Assembly: GCA_013331925.1 (NCBI GenBank)
Contig: DUFJ01000077.1
Coordinates: forward strand, 1,085 to 8,505
DNA: 7,421 nt
Source: Candidatus Iainarchaeum sp.
Lineage (GTDB): Archaea > Iainarchaeota > Iainarchaeia > Iainarchaeales > UBA10191
Direction: 5' to 3'
The translations under genes were made by a program, and so were the position numbers. This document shows positions 1 to 5,930 of this stretch, one piece after another (the first letter of the stretch is position 1; the number at the start of each line of letters is the position of its first letter). Below the pieces are notes generated by a model that made no database searches, was not told where the DNA came from, and saw only the letters and a program-made list of their open reading frames with translations.

Positions 1-1
1 A

Positions 2-67
2 GGATATACCGCGGCAGACACTGGAACAGCAGCAAGAGAGCTCATAACTTGGCTTGACACGCAATAA
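2..67 (+). CDS. C-terminal end of an unidentified protein (5' end outside window)
   Basis: Reading from base 2 gives 21 codons ending in TAA at 65-67, with a helix-like tail ending in RELITWLDTQ. The product is not recognisable from so short a piece. This frame is preferred for two reasons: its tail looks amphipathic and protein-like, and its stop lies 13 nt before the hairpin terminator at 81-110, where a gene end is expected. The other two forward frames stop earlier (TGA at 55-57 and TAA at 45-47). A short minus-strand reading starting with ATG at 45-43 also exists and cannot be fully excluded. Composition is somewhat more GC-rich than the following intergenic stretch, as expected for coding DNA. 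Confidence 0.45.
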   Translation, partial: GYTAADTGTAARELITWLDTQ

Positions 68-80
68 AATCTTTGAATTA

Positions 81-126
81 AAAAGAATGCGTTGAAAAAC
101 GCATTCTTTTCTTTCTATTTTTTTTG
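81..126 (+). terminator. Perfect 13-bp hairpin with GAAA loop plus T tract
   Basis: AAAAGAATGCGTT (81-93) and AACGCATTCTTTT (98-110) are exact reverse complements separated by the tetraloop GAAA (94-97). A T-rich run ending in about eight consecutive T follows. The structure sits 13 nt after the stop at 67 and about 80 nt before the next start, the normal place for a transcription terminator. The A-rich left arm means it could also act in the opposite direction. Archaeal termination usually needs mainly the U tract, so such a regular bacterial-looking stem-loop is notable. An RNA-processing or mRNA-stability role is an alternative. Confidence 0.75.
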
Positions 127-203
127 AAAAACTTTTTTTAGGAAAGCCTTGGCGCTAAGCAATTAATCTGTTTTTTAATCATTTCCAAGCTTTTAGTGAT
201 ATT

Positions 204-824
204 ATGAAAGCTTTGCAAGCGTTGGTTGCGGTGATTATTTTTGCAGCTGCATTTGCTGCAGCGTTCTATCTTTCGCTTCCTAAAGCAGACGACTCCCCAA
301 ACTTCAAGTTCAAGGCAGTGGAGCAAGGCGTTGCATTCTACTCTAACGAGCTTCCGCCAGGCGATTTTTTGAAGGCGTTCAGCGACAGCAATGAATTCAC
401 CATTGTTGTTTCAGCAAGCTCTGAAGCGCAATCTTACAATAGCTTTGCAGGAAACGCTTTAGTGCTTTTGACTTCCGTGCTGCAGGCAAGCGGCAAAAAG
501 CCAGTTTCCTTGGTGAAGCAGTTTGACAATAACTCTCTTGCCTACTGCCAGACAAACAAAGGCCTTGCTGTATTGAACGAAACAATAAGCGTTTCGGAAT
601 GCATGGAAATGCTTGGTTCTGAAGCAAAATTCATAATAATAGAATCCCCAGATTCTTCATTAAAGCAGCCTGAGGTATTGCTTGAAAAAAACAAAGTGAC
701 AGTGAAGACGCAAAAGGCTTCAGACTTTCAAGCAGTGCCCTTGATTGTTTTGAAGACAATGTTTTCTGACTCTGAAGAGAAAATAAAGATAATTAATGAT
801 TTCGCAAAGAAGGTAAGTGGTTAG
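204..824 (+). CDS. Small membrane-anchored extracytoplasmic protein, function unknown
   Basis: This 206-aa protein is not one I recognise. Residues 5-25 form a hydrophobic, alanine-rich segment (VAVIIFAAAFAAAF) after a single N-terminal lysine, which fits a signal anchor or signal peptide. The remaining 180 residues are soluble, mixed alpha/beta and Lys/Glu-rich, so they probably face the outside. That part holds only two cysteines (Cys115, Cys133), a possible disulfide pair, and two N-glycosylation sequons (Asn109 in NNS, Asn125 in NET). The start is the ATG at 204. A partial ribosome site (AGTGAT, 195-200) and a weak TATA-like AATTAAT near 160-166 lie upstream. The stop overlaps the next gene by 8 nt, so the two are very likely co-transcribed and perhaps act together at the membrane. 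Export is inferred from the hydrophobic segment, and any function is open. Confidence 0.8.
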   Translation: MKALQALVAVIIFAAAFAAAFYLSLPKADDSPNFKFKAVEQGVAFYSNELPPGDFLKAFSDSNEFTIVVSASSEAQSYNSFAGNALVLLTSVLQASGKKPVSLVKQFDNNSLAYCQTNKGLAVLNETISVSECMEMLGSEAKFIIIESPDSSLKQPEVLLEKNKVTVKTQKASDFQAVPLIVLKTMFSDSEEKIKIINDFAKKVSG

Positions 825-1845
825 GTTGAAGGAGCATTACAGGAAAGCGATTGTTTTCCTCATCCTGGTTTTTGCCCTGATTTCAGTAGTCATGATACTT
901 ACTGAAGCACGCACAGAGCTTGAAAAGACCAACGGCCTGTTTTTTGCAATCGCCGCATTTTTCTTCATTGCGAGCATTCTCATTTGGCTTTTTTCCTGGG
1001 CTTTGCTGATAAAGAAAAACACCAACCTTTCATTCTCTAAAATACTTACTGTCGGGTTTTCTTCAGTTTACGGCGCTTTAACCCCTGTACAGCTTGGAGC
1101 AGAAGCCCTGCGTTCAATACAGTTAAAGTATTATTTCAAAGTCTCATATCAGGAGTCAATAAGCGCTTCAATGGTCGTTAAAGGCTTGAAATTCCTGGTG
1201 CTTTTGATTGTTTCCCTGATTGTGATTAGCCTGTTTTTTTCAAACGTGAAGCTCGAGCCAGCAATTCTTTTAGCTTTTGCAAGCGGCTTTGCTGTTGTAG
1301 TGCTTGCTGTCATAGTGTTCCTGCTGCCTTTGAAAAAGTCCTTCGGGATTTCCATAGCGGCTTTCTTCCAGAGCCTTTCCAAATTTTTCAGGCAGTTTGA
1401 AGGCTTGAGCGTTTTTTTCAAAGGCTATTCAGAATACCTTGAAAAAACAACAATCGCAGCCTTATTCCTGACTCTTGTCCTGGCAAGCATTTCTTTCGCT
1501 TTCGAGTTTTCCGCACTATACTTTGCCTTTGCTGCAGCAAACATTATAGCAAGCCTTAAGGCATTGCTAGTTCTAATGATACTTGTTTCAATACTTGAAA
1601 GAACACCGCTACTTCCAAGAGGCATTGGGATAGTGGAATTGGTTGCTTTCAGCTTCATGTCTTTGCCTGCATTTTCCGACTCTTTGCTTTCAACAGCGCA
1701 GATTGGAGCTGCGATAATAACATTTGACATCGTAAGGCTTGTGATTCCAACTATAGCAAGCCTTGCAGTTTTGGCACTATCTTCCAAAAAGCTTGAGGAA
1801 GAAAACCTTGCCTCCACCAGCAGAAGGAAAAAAGCAGCAGCCTGA
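817..1845 (+). CDS. Flippase-like integral membrane protein, LPG-synthase TM / UPF0104 family
   Basis: This 342-aa protein has about eight hydrophobic membrane segments (roughly residues 10-28, 41-65, 76-90, 125-142, 148-171, 212-243, 247-262 and 294-321). Two family signatures are visible: TPVQLGAEALR at 89-99, matching the usual TPG..GGE..R pattern, and LPRGIGIVE at 266-274, matching the PGGlGv.E pattern. Members of this family (PF03706) include the membrane part of MprF and the C-terminal part of archaeal AglD. They are thought to handle or flip lipid-linked substrates, but the substrate here is unknown. There is no cytosolic aminoacyltransferase domain and no fused glycosyltransferase, so it is a stand-alone membrane domain. 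A charged tail (323-342) follows the last helix. The start is uncertain: GTG at 817 is listed, but the AAGGT at 810-814 is better spaced for the TTG at 826. The gene overlaps its upstream neighbour by 8 nt and converges on a GlcNAc-1-P transferase gene, which suits a role with lipid-linked glycans. Confidence 0.85.
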   Translation: MVRLKEHYRKAIVFLILVFALISVVMILTEARTELEKTNGLFFAIAAFFFIASILIWLFSWALLIKKNTNLSFSKILTVGFSSVYGALTPVQLGAEALRSIQLKYYFKVSYQESISASMVVKGLKFLVLLIVSLIVISLFFSNVKLEPAILLAFASGFAVVVLAVIVFLLPLKKSFGISIAAFFQSLSKFFRQFEGLSVFFKGYSEYLEKTTIAALFLTLVLASISFAFEFSALYFAFAAANIIASLKALLVLMILVSILERTPLLPRGIGIVELVAFSFMSLPAFSDSLLSTAQIGAAIITFDIVRLVIPTIASLAVLALSSKKLEEENLASTSRRKKAAA

Positions 1846-1855
1846 TTTTTTTTAC
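1845..1855 (+). terminator. T8 tract ending the forward two-gene unit
   Basis: Eight consecutive T at 1846-1853 follow directly after the TGA stop of the flippase-like gene and run into the stop codon of the convergent gene. A U-rich stretch of this kind is the usual archaeal termination signal. No strong hairpin is apparent. Confidence 0.4.
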
Positions 1856-2787
1856 AGAATGCCAGAAACCTTGAGCCAAAAACCAGCATTGGCTGCAACA
1901 ACAATCCAAATCACCAGCACGATTTGCCATTCCCTCAAAGGCCCGAAAACTTTAATAACAAGCTTTGCAAAATCCAGCCTTTCTCTTCCGTCAGGGTATT
2001 CAGGAATTGCAAGCTTGCCGCTCTTCAAAAGCTTGTAAGGCCTTTGCTTCTGCTGGCTAGGGTCTTTTTTATTAGTCAAGAGTTTCAAAAAGAAAAAGTC
2101 AACAACGTGGGGAATGTATAATAAAAGGCTGAAAGCCATTAATTCAATGCTCGCATTCATCACGAGCAATCCCGCAATAGCGCTTCCAATCAAGAGCGTT
2201 CCTGAATCCCCTTCCAAAACCCTTGCAGGATAGTAATTCCAGGCAAGAAAGCCTAAAATAATGGCAGCCAATACTATGGAAAGCTGGAAGAAAGCGCTTC
2301 CTGCAAGCAAAATACTGACTGCTATTGCAATAATAAAACCGCTTCCGCCTTGCCAGCCATTCAAGCCTGCGAAAGTGTTCTGGAAAGAAGCCAGTCCTGC
2401 AATGAAGAGCGCGATTGGAATAATCCACCAAATGCTTGGCGCAAAAATCCAGGCAAAAATAAGTGAAACTATTGCAATCATTAAAGCCCTTGAAGCCCAA
2501 GGCATTGCTTTAGTCTTCCACTTGTGCTTTGTATCATCCAAAAAACCAATCAGTGCAAAAGCTGAAACCATCAAACCAAAGGCAATAAAGTCAATGTTGA
2601 ATGCTTGAGTCTCAAAATACGCAATTGCAAGCCATAATGGAATCAGCAATACAATTCCAGTGCTTTCCGAAATTTTAGGCTGCGAGAGCTTGTTGATGTC
2701 AATTCCAAAGATTCTGCGGTTCAGCTTGCTCCACGCGAAAACGCAAAGCATTGAGGCAAAAAACACCAAAGCATAAAATGCAATCAT
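1852..2787 (-). CDS. UDP-GlcNAc:polyprenyl(dolichyl)-phosphate GlcNAc-1-phosphotransferase, ALG7/AglH-like
   Basis: This polytopic membrane enzyme belongs to glycosyltransferase family 4 (PF00953). The family moves a sugar-1-phosphate from a UDP-sugar to a membrane polyprenyl phosphate, the first step in making lipid-linked oligosaccharide for N-glycans or cell-surface glycans. Counting from a TTG three codons upstream, the conserved blocks are DINK..PKISESTG (33-47), GFLDDTKHKWKTK (84-96, with the Asp pair that helps bind Mg and substrate), NTFAGLNGWQGG (140-151) and YYPARVLEGDSGTLLIG (188-204). Their form is closer to eukaryotic ALG7 and archaeal AglH than to bacterial MraY or WecA. About nine to ten hydrophobic segments are visible, with a long basic cytoplasmic loop near 241-276. 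GlcNAc is assumed from the family; another UDP-HexNAc is possible. ATG at 2787 (311 aa) is chosen over the TTG at 2796 (314 aa). The gene ends 6 nt from the convergent flippase-like gene. Confidence 0.88.
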   Translation of the reverse strand: MIAFYALVFFASMLCVFAWSKLNRRIFGIDINKLSQPKISESTGIVLLIPLWLAIAYFETQAFNIDFIAFGLMVSAFALIGFLDDTKHKWKTKAMPWASRALMIAIVSLIFAWIFAPSIWWIIPIALFIAGLASFQNTFAGLNGWQGGSGFIIAIAVSILLAGSAFFQLSIVLAAIILGFLAWNYYPARVLEGDSGTLLIGSAIAGLLVMNASIELMAFSLLLYIPHVVDFFFLKLLTNKKDPSQQKQRPYKLLKSGKLAIPEYPDGRERLDFAKLVIKVFGPLREWQIVLVIWIVVAANAGFWLKVSGIL

Positions 2788-2814
2788 GCTATTCAAGAAT
2801 AAGCAGTATGGTTG

Positions 2815-2828
2815 CTAATAAAAATATT
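2815..2828. promoter_or_regulatory. Shared AT-rich TATA-like element between divergent genes
   Basis: The divergent GPT-like and glycosylase-like genes are separated by only about 59 nt. The main AT-rich element there is AATAAAAATATT at 2817-2828. Its centre is about 24-25 nt before the ATG at 2847 on the plus strand and about 26 nt before the TTG at 2796 on the minus strand. This matches archaeal TATA-box spacing for leaderless or very short-leader transcripts in both directions. No Shine-Dalgarno motif precedes either start, which is consistent with that. The assignment is inferred from spacing and composition only. Confidence 0.35.
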
Positions 2829-2846
2829 CTGCTTCCAAGTGCTATA

Positions 2847-3524
2847 ATGCTTAATCAGGCAAAAACCCTTGAAGAGCTAGAAAAGCAAGTTATAAGCCTG
2901 AACAAGGAAATGTTTCCAAACCACAATCTTGCGACTATTTTGGGCAACGGCAGGAGAGAAAAGCCAAGGTTTGCCTTTGTTTTCATAAACCCTACTCACA
3001 AGAACATCAGTTCAAGGAAGGAGTGGCAAGGTCCGAGGTTTCCCTTCATTGGAACTAGGCAGGTTTGGAGAGTGTTCTACAATGCAGGGCTTTTTGACAA
3101 AGCACTGATTGATGGAATAAACAAAAATGCTGAATGGAGTTTAGGCTTCACTAGCAAGGTTTTGGAATTTCTTGACTCAAAAAGTTTTTACTTCACAAAC
3201 CTTGTGAAATTCACAGGCAATAATGCAGAACTCCCAGATTCTGCAAAAATCCAAATGTTCCTTCCTTTGTTGAAAAGAGAGCTTGAACTCTTGCAGCCAA
3301 AATTCATCGTAACCTTTGGCTTGCTGCCTTTTGAAAGCCTTACTGAAAGAAAGATTAAATTGCAAGAATATTACACAAATGCTTTGAAGCGCAACGAGCT
3401 CGAGTTTTTTGAAGCTAAAATAAACTCCTTCAAAGCTAAAATCATCCCGTGCTATTTTCCAGTCGGGAGAGGAAACCCGAAAAGAGCGATAGAAATGCTC
3501 AAAATGCTTCAAACCTTAGAATAG
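2847..3524 (+). CDS. Uracil-DNA glycosylase superfamily protein, divergent
   Basis: This 225-aa soluble protein has the motif order of the UDG fold: FVFINPTHKN (44-53, compare the INPG motif of the Mug branch), GPRFPFIGTR (62-71), FTNLVKF (116-122, the internal N-containing strand), KFIVTFG (152-158) and CYFPVGRGNPKRA (202-214, where many families have HPS). These enzymes remove uracil or related damaged bases from DNA. Here the HPS histidine position is Phe or Tyr, and no Asp or Glu follows the first motif, so activity may rest on Asn48 or may differ. The N-terminus lacks the four cysteines expected of an iron-sulfur family 4/5 enzyme. ATG at 2847 is chosen because a TATA-like element lies about 25 nt upstream. 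An in-frame ATG at 2808 would add 13 residues, and anything further upstream overlaps the divergent gene. The gene stands alone and converges on aroB with a 4-nt gap. Superfamily membership is fairly firm; substrate is unknown. Confidence 0.78.
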   Translation: MLNQAKTLEELEKQVISLNKEMFPNHNLATILGNGRREKPRFAFVFINPTHKNISSRKEWQGPRFPFIGTRQVWRVFYNAGLFDKALIDGINKNAEWSLGFTSKVLEFLDSKSFYFTNLVKFTGNNAELPDSAKIQMFLPLLKRELELLQPKFIVTFGLLPFESLTERKIKLQEYYTNALKRNELEFFEAKINSFKAKIIPCYFPVGRGNPKRAIEMLKMLQTLE

Positions 3525-3528
3525 AGAA

Positions 3529-4641
3529 TTATTTTTTGCAAACAGCCAACGCTTTAATCACTATTGAATCCTCTACTGGAATCGCAAACCTTCCGTTAAT
3601 AGAATGCATTTTTCCAATCCTTTTAGGCAGGGAGTAAAAGACCTGGCCGCTGACAGCTTTCTTGTCAGAACTGGTTTTTTGAATAATCGTTTTGAAATCA
3701 TAATTTGGTAATTTTGTCGGCAATCCAAAAGCCTTCAGCAGCTTTTTGATTTTTTCAACTTCCCCCTCATTCATCAGGCCTAAAGCTTTGGAAATTTCAG
3801 CTTCTGCAATCATTCCTATAGAAACAGCCTCTCCGTGCTTTAGTTTGGAATAGTTTCCCAAGCTTTCAAGAGCATGGCCGATGGTATGCCCGTAATTCAG
3901 TATTTTTCTCAAGTTTTCCTCTTTCTCGTCTTTTTCAACAACGCCTCCCTTAATTTCGCAGTTTTTTTTTGCCAAAAAAGCCATTGTTTTTTTGTCCAAT
4001 GACAGGATTTTTTTGCGGCTGTTTTCAATGAAAGAAAAAAGCCCCTTGTCAAGAATGATGGCGTGCTTGACAACTTCGCTCATTCCATTGACCAATTCTT
4101 TCTTTGGCAGGGTTTGCAAAAACTCGCTGCAAATGAAAACTCTTTTCGGCTGCTTGAAAGCGCCTATGGAATTTTTTGCCAATTTAGAGTCAACGCCTGT
4201 TTTTCCGCCAATGCTTGAATCAGCCATTGCAAGCAGCGTTGTTGGAACCTGCACAAAATTGATTCCGCGCATGTAGATTGAAGCAGCAAAGCCTGCAATA
4301 TCCCCGGTAACTCCTCCGCCCAGTGCAACAACGCAGTCTTTCCTATCAAATCCAAGCAAGAGCATTTTTTCAAGAATTCCTGAAACAGTCCCAAGGTTTT
4401 TGCTTTTTTCCCCTGCAGGGAATGAAATCATTTTTGCACTGGTTTTTTCCTTAGTAAACTGGGCCAGCAGTTTTTTTCCGATTATTTTCTCAACATTGGA
4501 ATCTGTTATTATGCAGTATTTTCTTCCAAAGCCTCCTTTTATTATTTCCTTTGCAAGAGTTTTTGACCTGCCATGTTCAATAATAATATCATAGCTTTCG
4601 TCGATTTTCTTGCGCAACTCTACCCTGACTTTCAAGCACAC
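3529..4641 (-). CDS. aroB: 3-dehydroquinate synthase (bacterial-type AroB)
   Basis: This cytosolic enzyme converts DAHP to 3-dehydroquinate, the second step of the shikimate pathway, using NAD and a divalent metal. At 370 aa it has normal family length. The NAD-binding GGGVTGD lies at 108-114, followed by VPTTLLAMADSSIGGKTGVD (132-151). Expected active-site residues are present: Asp141, Lys147, Glu189 and Lys192 (MSEVVKHA), Arg245, Asn249, His252 and His256 (LNYGHTIGHALE), and His269 (KHGEAVSIGM). Glu189, His252 and His269 fit the metal ligands. These argue for a true DHQ synthase and not a sugar-cyclising relative. It is last in the minus-strand operon, 10 nt after truD. The start is uncertain: GTG at 4641 directly abuts an AAGGT sequence, whereas the in-frame TTG at 4635 leaves normal ribosome-site spacing. 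Many archaea use an unrelated DHQ synthase II instead, so this copy may be of bacterial origin. No other aro gene is in the window. Confidence 0.95.
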   Translation of the reverse strand: MCLKVRVELRKKIDESYDIIIEHGRSKTLAKEIIKGGFGRKYCIITDSNVEKIIGKKLLAQFTKEKTSAKMISFPAGEKSKNLGTVSGILEKMLLLGFDRKDCVVALGGGVTGDIAGFAASIYMRGINFVQVPTTLLAMADSSIGGKTGVDSKLAKNSIGAFKQPKRVFICSEFLQTLPKKELVNGMSEVVKHAIILDKGLFSFIENSRKKILSLDKKTMAFLAKKNCEIKGGVVEKDEKEENLRKILNYGHTIGHALESLGNYSKLKHGEAVSIGMIAEAEISKALGLMNEGEVEKIKKLLKAFGLPTKLPNYDFKTIIQKTSSDKKAVSGQVFYSLPKRIGKMHSINGRFAIPVEDSIVIKALAVCKK

Positions 4642-4651
4642 ACCTTGAGTA
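4642..4651 (-). promoter_or_regulatory. Ribosome-binding site of aroB
   Basis: The 10 nt between the truD stop and the aroB GTG read TACTCAAGGT on the minus strand. AAGGTG, completed by the G of the GTG, pairs with the 3' end of archaeal 16S rRNA. It leaves 5 nt before the TTG at 4635 but no spacer before the GTG, so this site bears on which start is used. Confidence 0.5.
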
Positions 4652-5917
4652 CTAAACTTTTTCAGAAGATTGCTTTAATAATTCAGCCAGTACAGTAGTA
4701 GCGTAAGCTCCTTTCTCGAGCTCAAAGCTCACAACTGCCTTTAGCTTTCCCTCATTGAACTCGTCTTTTCCAATCTCAAGCAGTTCAAAATTCCTTGGCT
4801 TTAGAACGAGCTTTTTTGCAGCGCCTTTGGAGGAAAGCTCCGGCATTTGCCTTACTTTAAAGTCCTCTTTTTTCACGCTTTCCTCGTCAAGAATTTTCTG
4901 CACTATTTCAAGGCTTTTTCCTTCAGGCATTTTGCTTTCAAAACCTATTAGCGGGATTAAAACATTTCCTTCATCGTCCTTCAAGTCTCCTTCAATCTCT
5001 TTCAAGCCAAATCCTTGCTTTATTCTTTCTTCAATAATGCGATTGTACAAATGCGACTGGAAAGCGTGAGTGAATAGGTAACGCATTGCTTTTGGCAATT
5101 TTCCGATAGCGCCTGCAAAATCTTCAGGGTTTTTCACCAGGTGGTTGAGCATTGATTTTTCAAACCTGTATTCTTTAGGGAATAGCGCAAGTGCTTCTGC
5201 AAATTTTCCTTCATTCACTAAATTCCTGGCCTGTGTTGATTCTTCTTTCTCGCGGGCTTCAACAAATCCCAAGTAGAGCATTACCGCATTTTTCAATTTT
5301 CCCTGAATTACAAAACGCCCAACCTCGTGGGTTATTGCCCTGATGCCCCCAAACCTCTGCTCCCCGAAAAAATTAGCCACTCCATTGCTTCCAGCCTCTT
5401 TTGCAAACTCTAAAATCCTTTCCCTGCACTCTTTCTCTTCCAATTCAATATTGCGGATTGCAATCCTGAAATTGTTTGCCTTCAAGTCTCCAATCTCAAC
5501 TCTTTTTGCAGACCATTCCAAAGGCCTCAAGTCAATGAACCTGCTCTTGAATTTTTCCAGCCTTTCCAAATCAGGCTTCCACAAGCTGACGCGCTGGCAG
5601 GTTATAGCCCTCTTGTCCTTCAAGCCGGCATAGCCAACGCGCTTTCTTGAAGACTGCAGAAAGTGTGAAACAAACCTTACAGCCATGTTCAAGTCATAGT
5701 TGAATTTTTCCATCTCGCAAATCAAAAATTCGCTATTTTCCGGATTTTCAGGAATTAAAATCTTTGAATCAGTTTCAGAAAACCCGTTGATTTTTCCTTC
5801 AGCATTGAATGCTTTAATCGAGCAAACCTTTCCTTGCGGGGTTATTTCCTCAACCTGAAAGTCCGCAATTCTCTGCTTTATCCTGCCGCCAATGCCTTTG
5901 CATTTTGTTGAGTACAT
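4652..5917 (-). CDS. truD: tRNA pseudouridine(13) synthase TruD/Pus7
   Basis: This 421-aa enzyme isomerises uridine to pseudouridine in tRNA, classically at U13 in the D arm; some archaeal relatives also act at U35 of tRNA-Tyr. The family hallmarks are clear. An N-terminal substrate-binding stretch includes IADFQVEEI (17-25). The catalytic loop GYAGLKDKRAITCQ (95-108) carries the nucleophile Asp101. ANFFGEQRFGG (181-191) is the signature NxFG.QRFG motif. YLFTHAFQSHLYN (280-292) lies before the TruD-specific insertion domain. The C-terminus ends with SFELEKGAYATTVLAEL (397-413), as in the family. The ATG at 5917 is chosen over a TTG immediately before it because GAGG on the minus strand lies 7 nt upstream. 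This ATG shares one base with the upstream methyltransferase stop (TGATG), which implies translational coupling. aroB follows 10 nt after its stop. It most likely shares transcription with aRF1 and the methyltransferase. Confidence 0.95.
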   Translation of the reverse strand: MYSTKCKGIGGRIKQRIADFQVEEITPQGKVCSIKAFNAEGKINGFSETDSKILIPENPENSEFLICEMEKFNYDLNMAVRFVSHFLQSSRKRVGYAGLKDKRAITCQRVSLWKPDLERLEKFKSRFIDLRPLEWSAKRVEIGDLKANNFRIAIRNIELEEKECRERILEFAKEAGSNGVANFFGEQRFGGIRAITHEVGRFVIQGKLKNAVMLYLGFVEAREKEESTQARNLVNEGKFAEALALFPKEYRFEKSMLNHLVKNPEDFAGAIGKLPKAMRYLFTHAFQSHLYNRIIEERIKQGFGLKEIEGDLKDDEGNVLIPLIGFESKMPEGKSLEIVQKILDEESVKKEDFKVRQMPELSSKGAAKKLVLKPRNFELLEIGKDEFNEGKLKAVVSFELEKGAYATTVLAELLKQSSEKV

Positions 5918-5930
5918 CAAGTTTCCTCGT
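5915..5930 (-). promoter_or_regulatory. TGATG stop/start overlap with GAGG ribosome site for truD
   Basis: On the minus strand the methyltransferase stop TGA (5919-5917) shares its A with the truD ATG (5917-5915). A GAGGA element precedes it, with the GAGG core 7 nt before the ATG. The ribosome site therefore lies inside the end of the methyltransferase gene. This decides the truD start and suggests that ribosomes finishing the first gene reinitiate on the second. Confidence 0.7.

Noticed and set aside
817..1845. Complete lysylphosphatidylglycerol synthase (MprF).
   Set aside because: Only the membrane domain is present. The cytosolic aminoacyl-transfer domain is absent at 342 aa.
1425..1904. 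159-codon minus-strand open frame within the flippase-like gene.
   Set aside because: It is antisense to a gene with clear family motifs and has no recognisable domain or start context. It is a shadow frame.
2261..2608. 115-codon plus-strand open frame within the GPT-like gene.
   Set aside because: It is antisense to the conserved transmembrane and catalytic blocks of the real gene and resembles no known protein.
1852..2787. MraY or WecA, implying peptidoglycan or bacterial O-antigen.
   Set aside because: The conserved blocks (DINK..PKISESTG, LDDTKHKWK, AGLNGWQGG) are of the ALG7/AglH kind, and the bacterial HH-type loop motif is not seen.
2751..2846. Extended N-terminus of the glycosylase-like protein starting at 2751.
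   Set aside because: The first part lies antisense to the start of the GPT-like gene and has no family resemblance. Starts at 2847 or 2808 are more reasonable.
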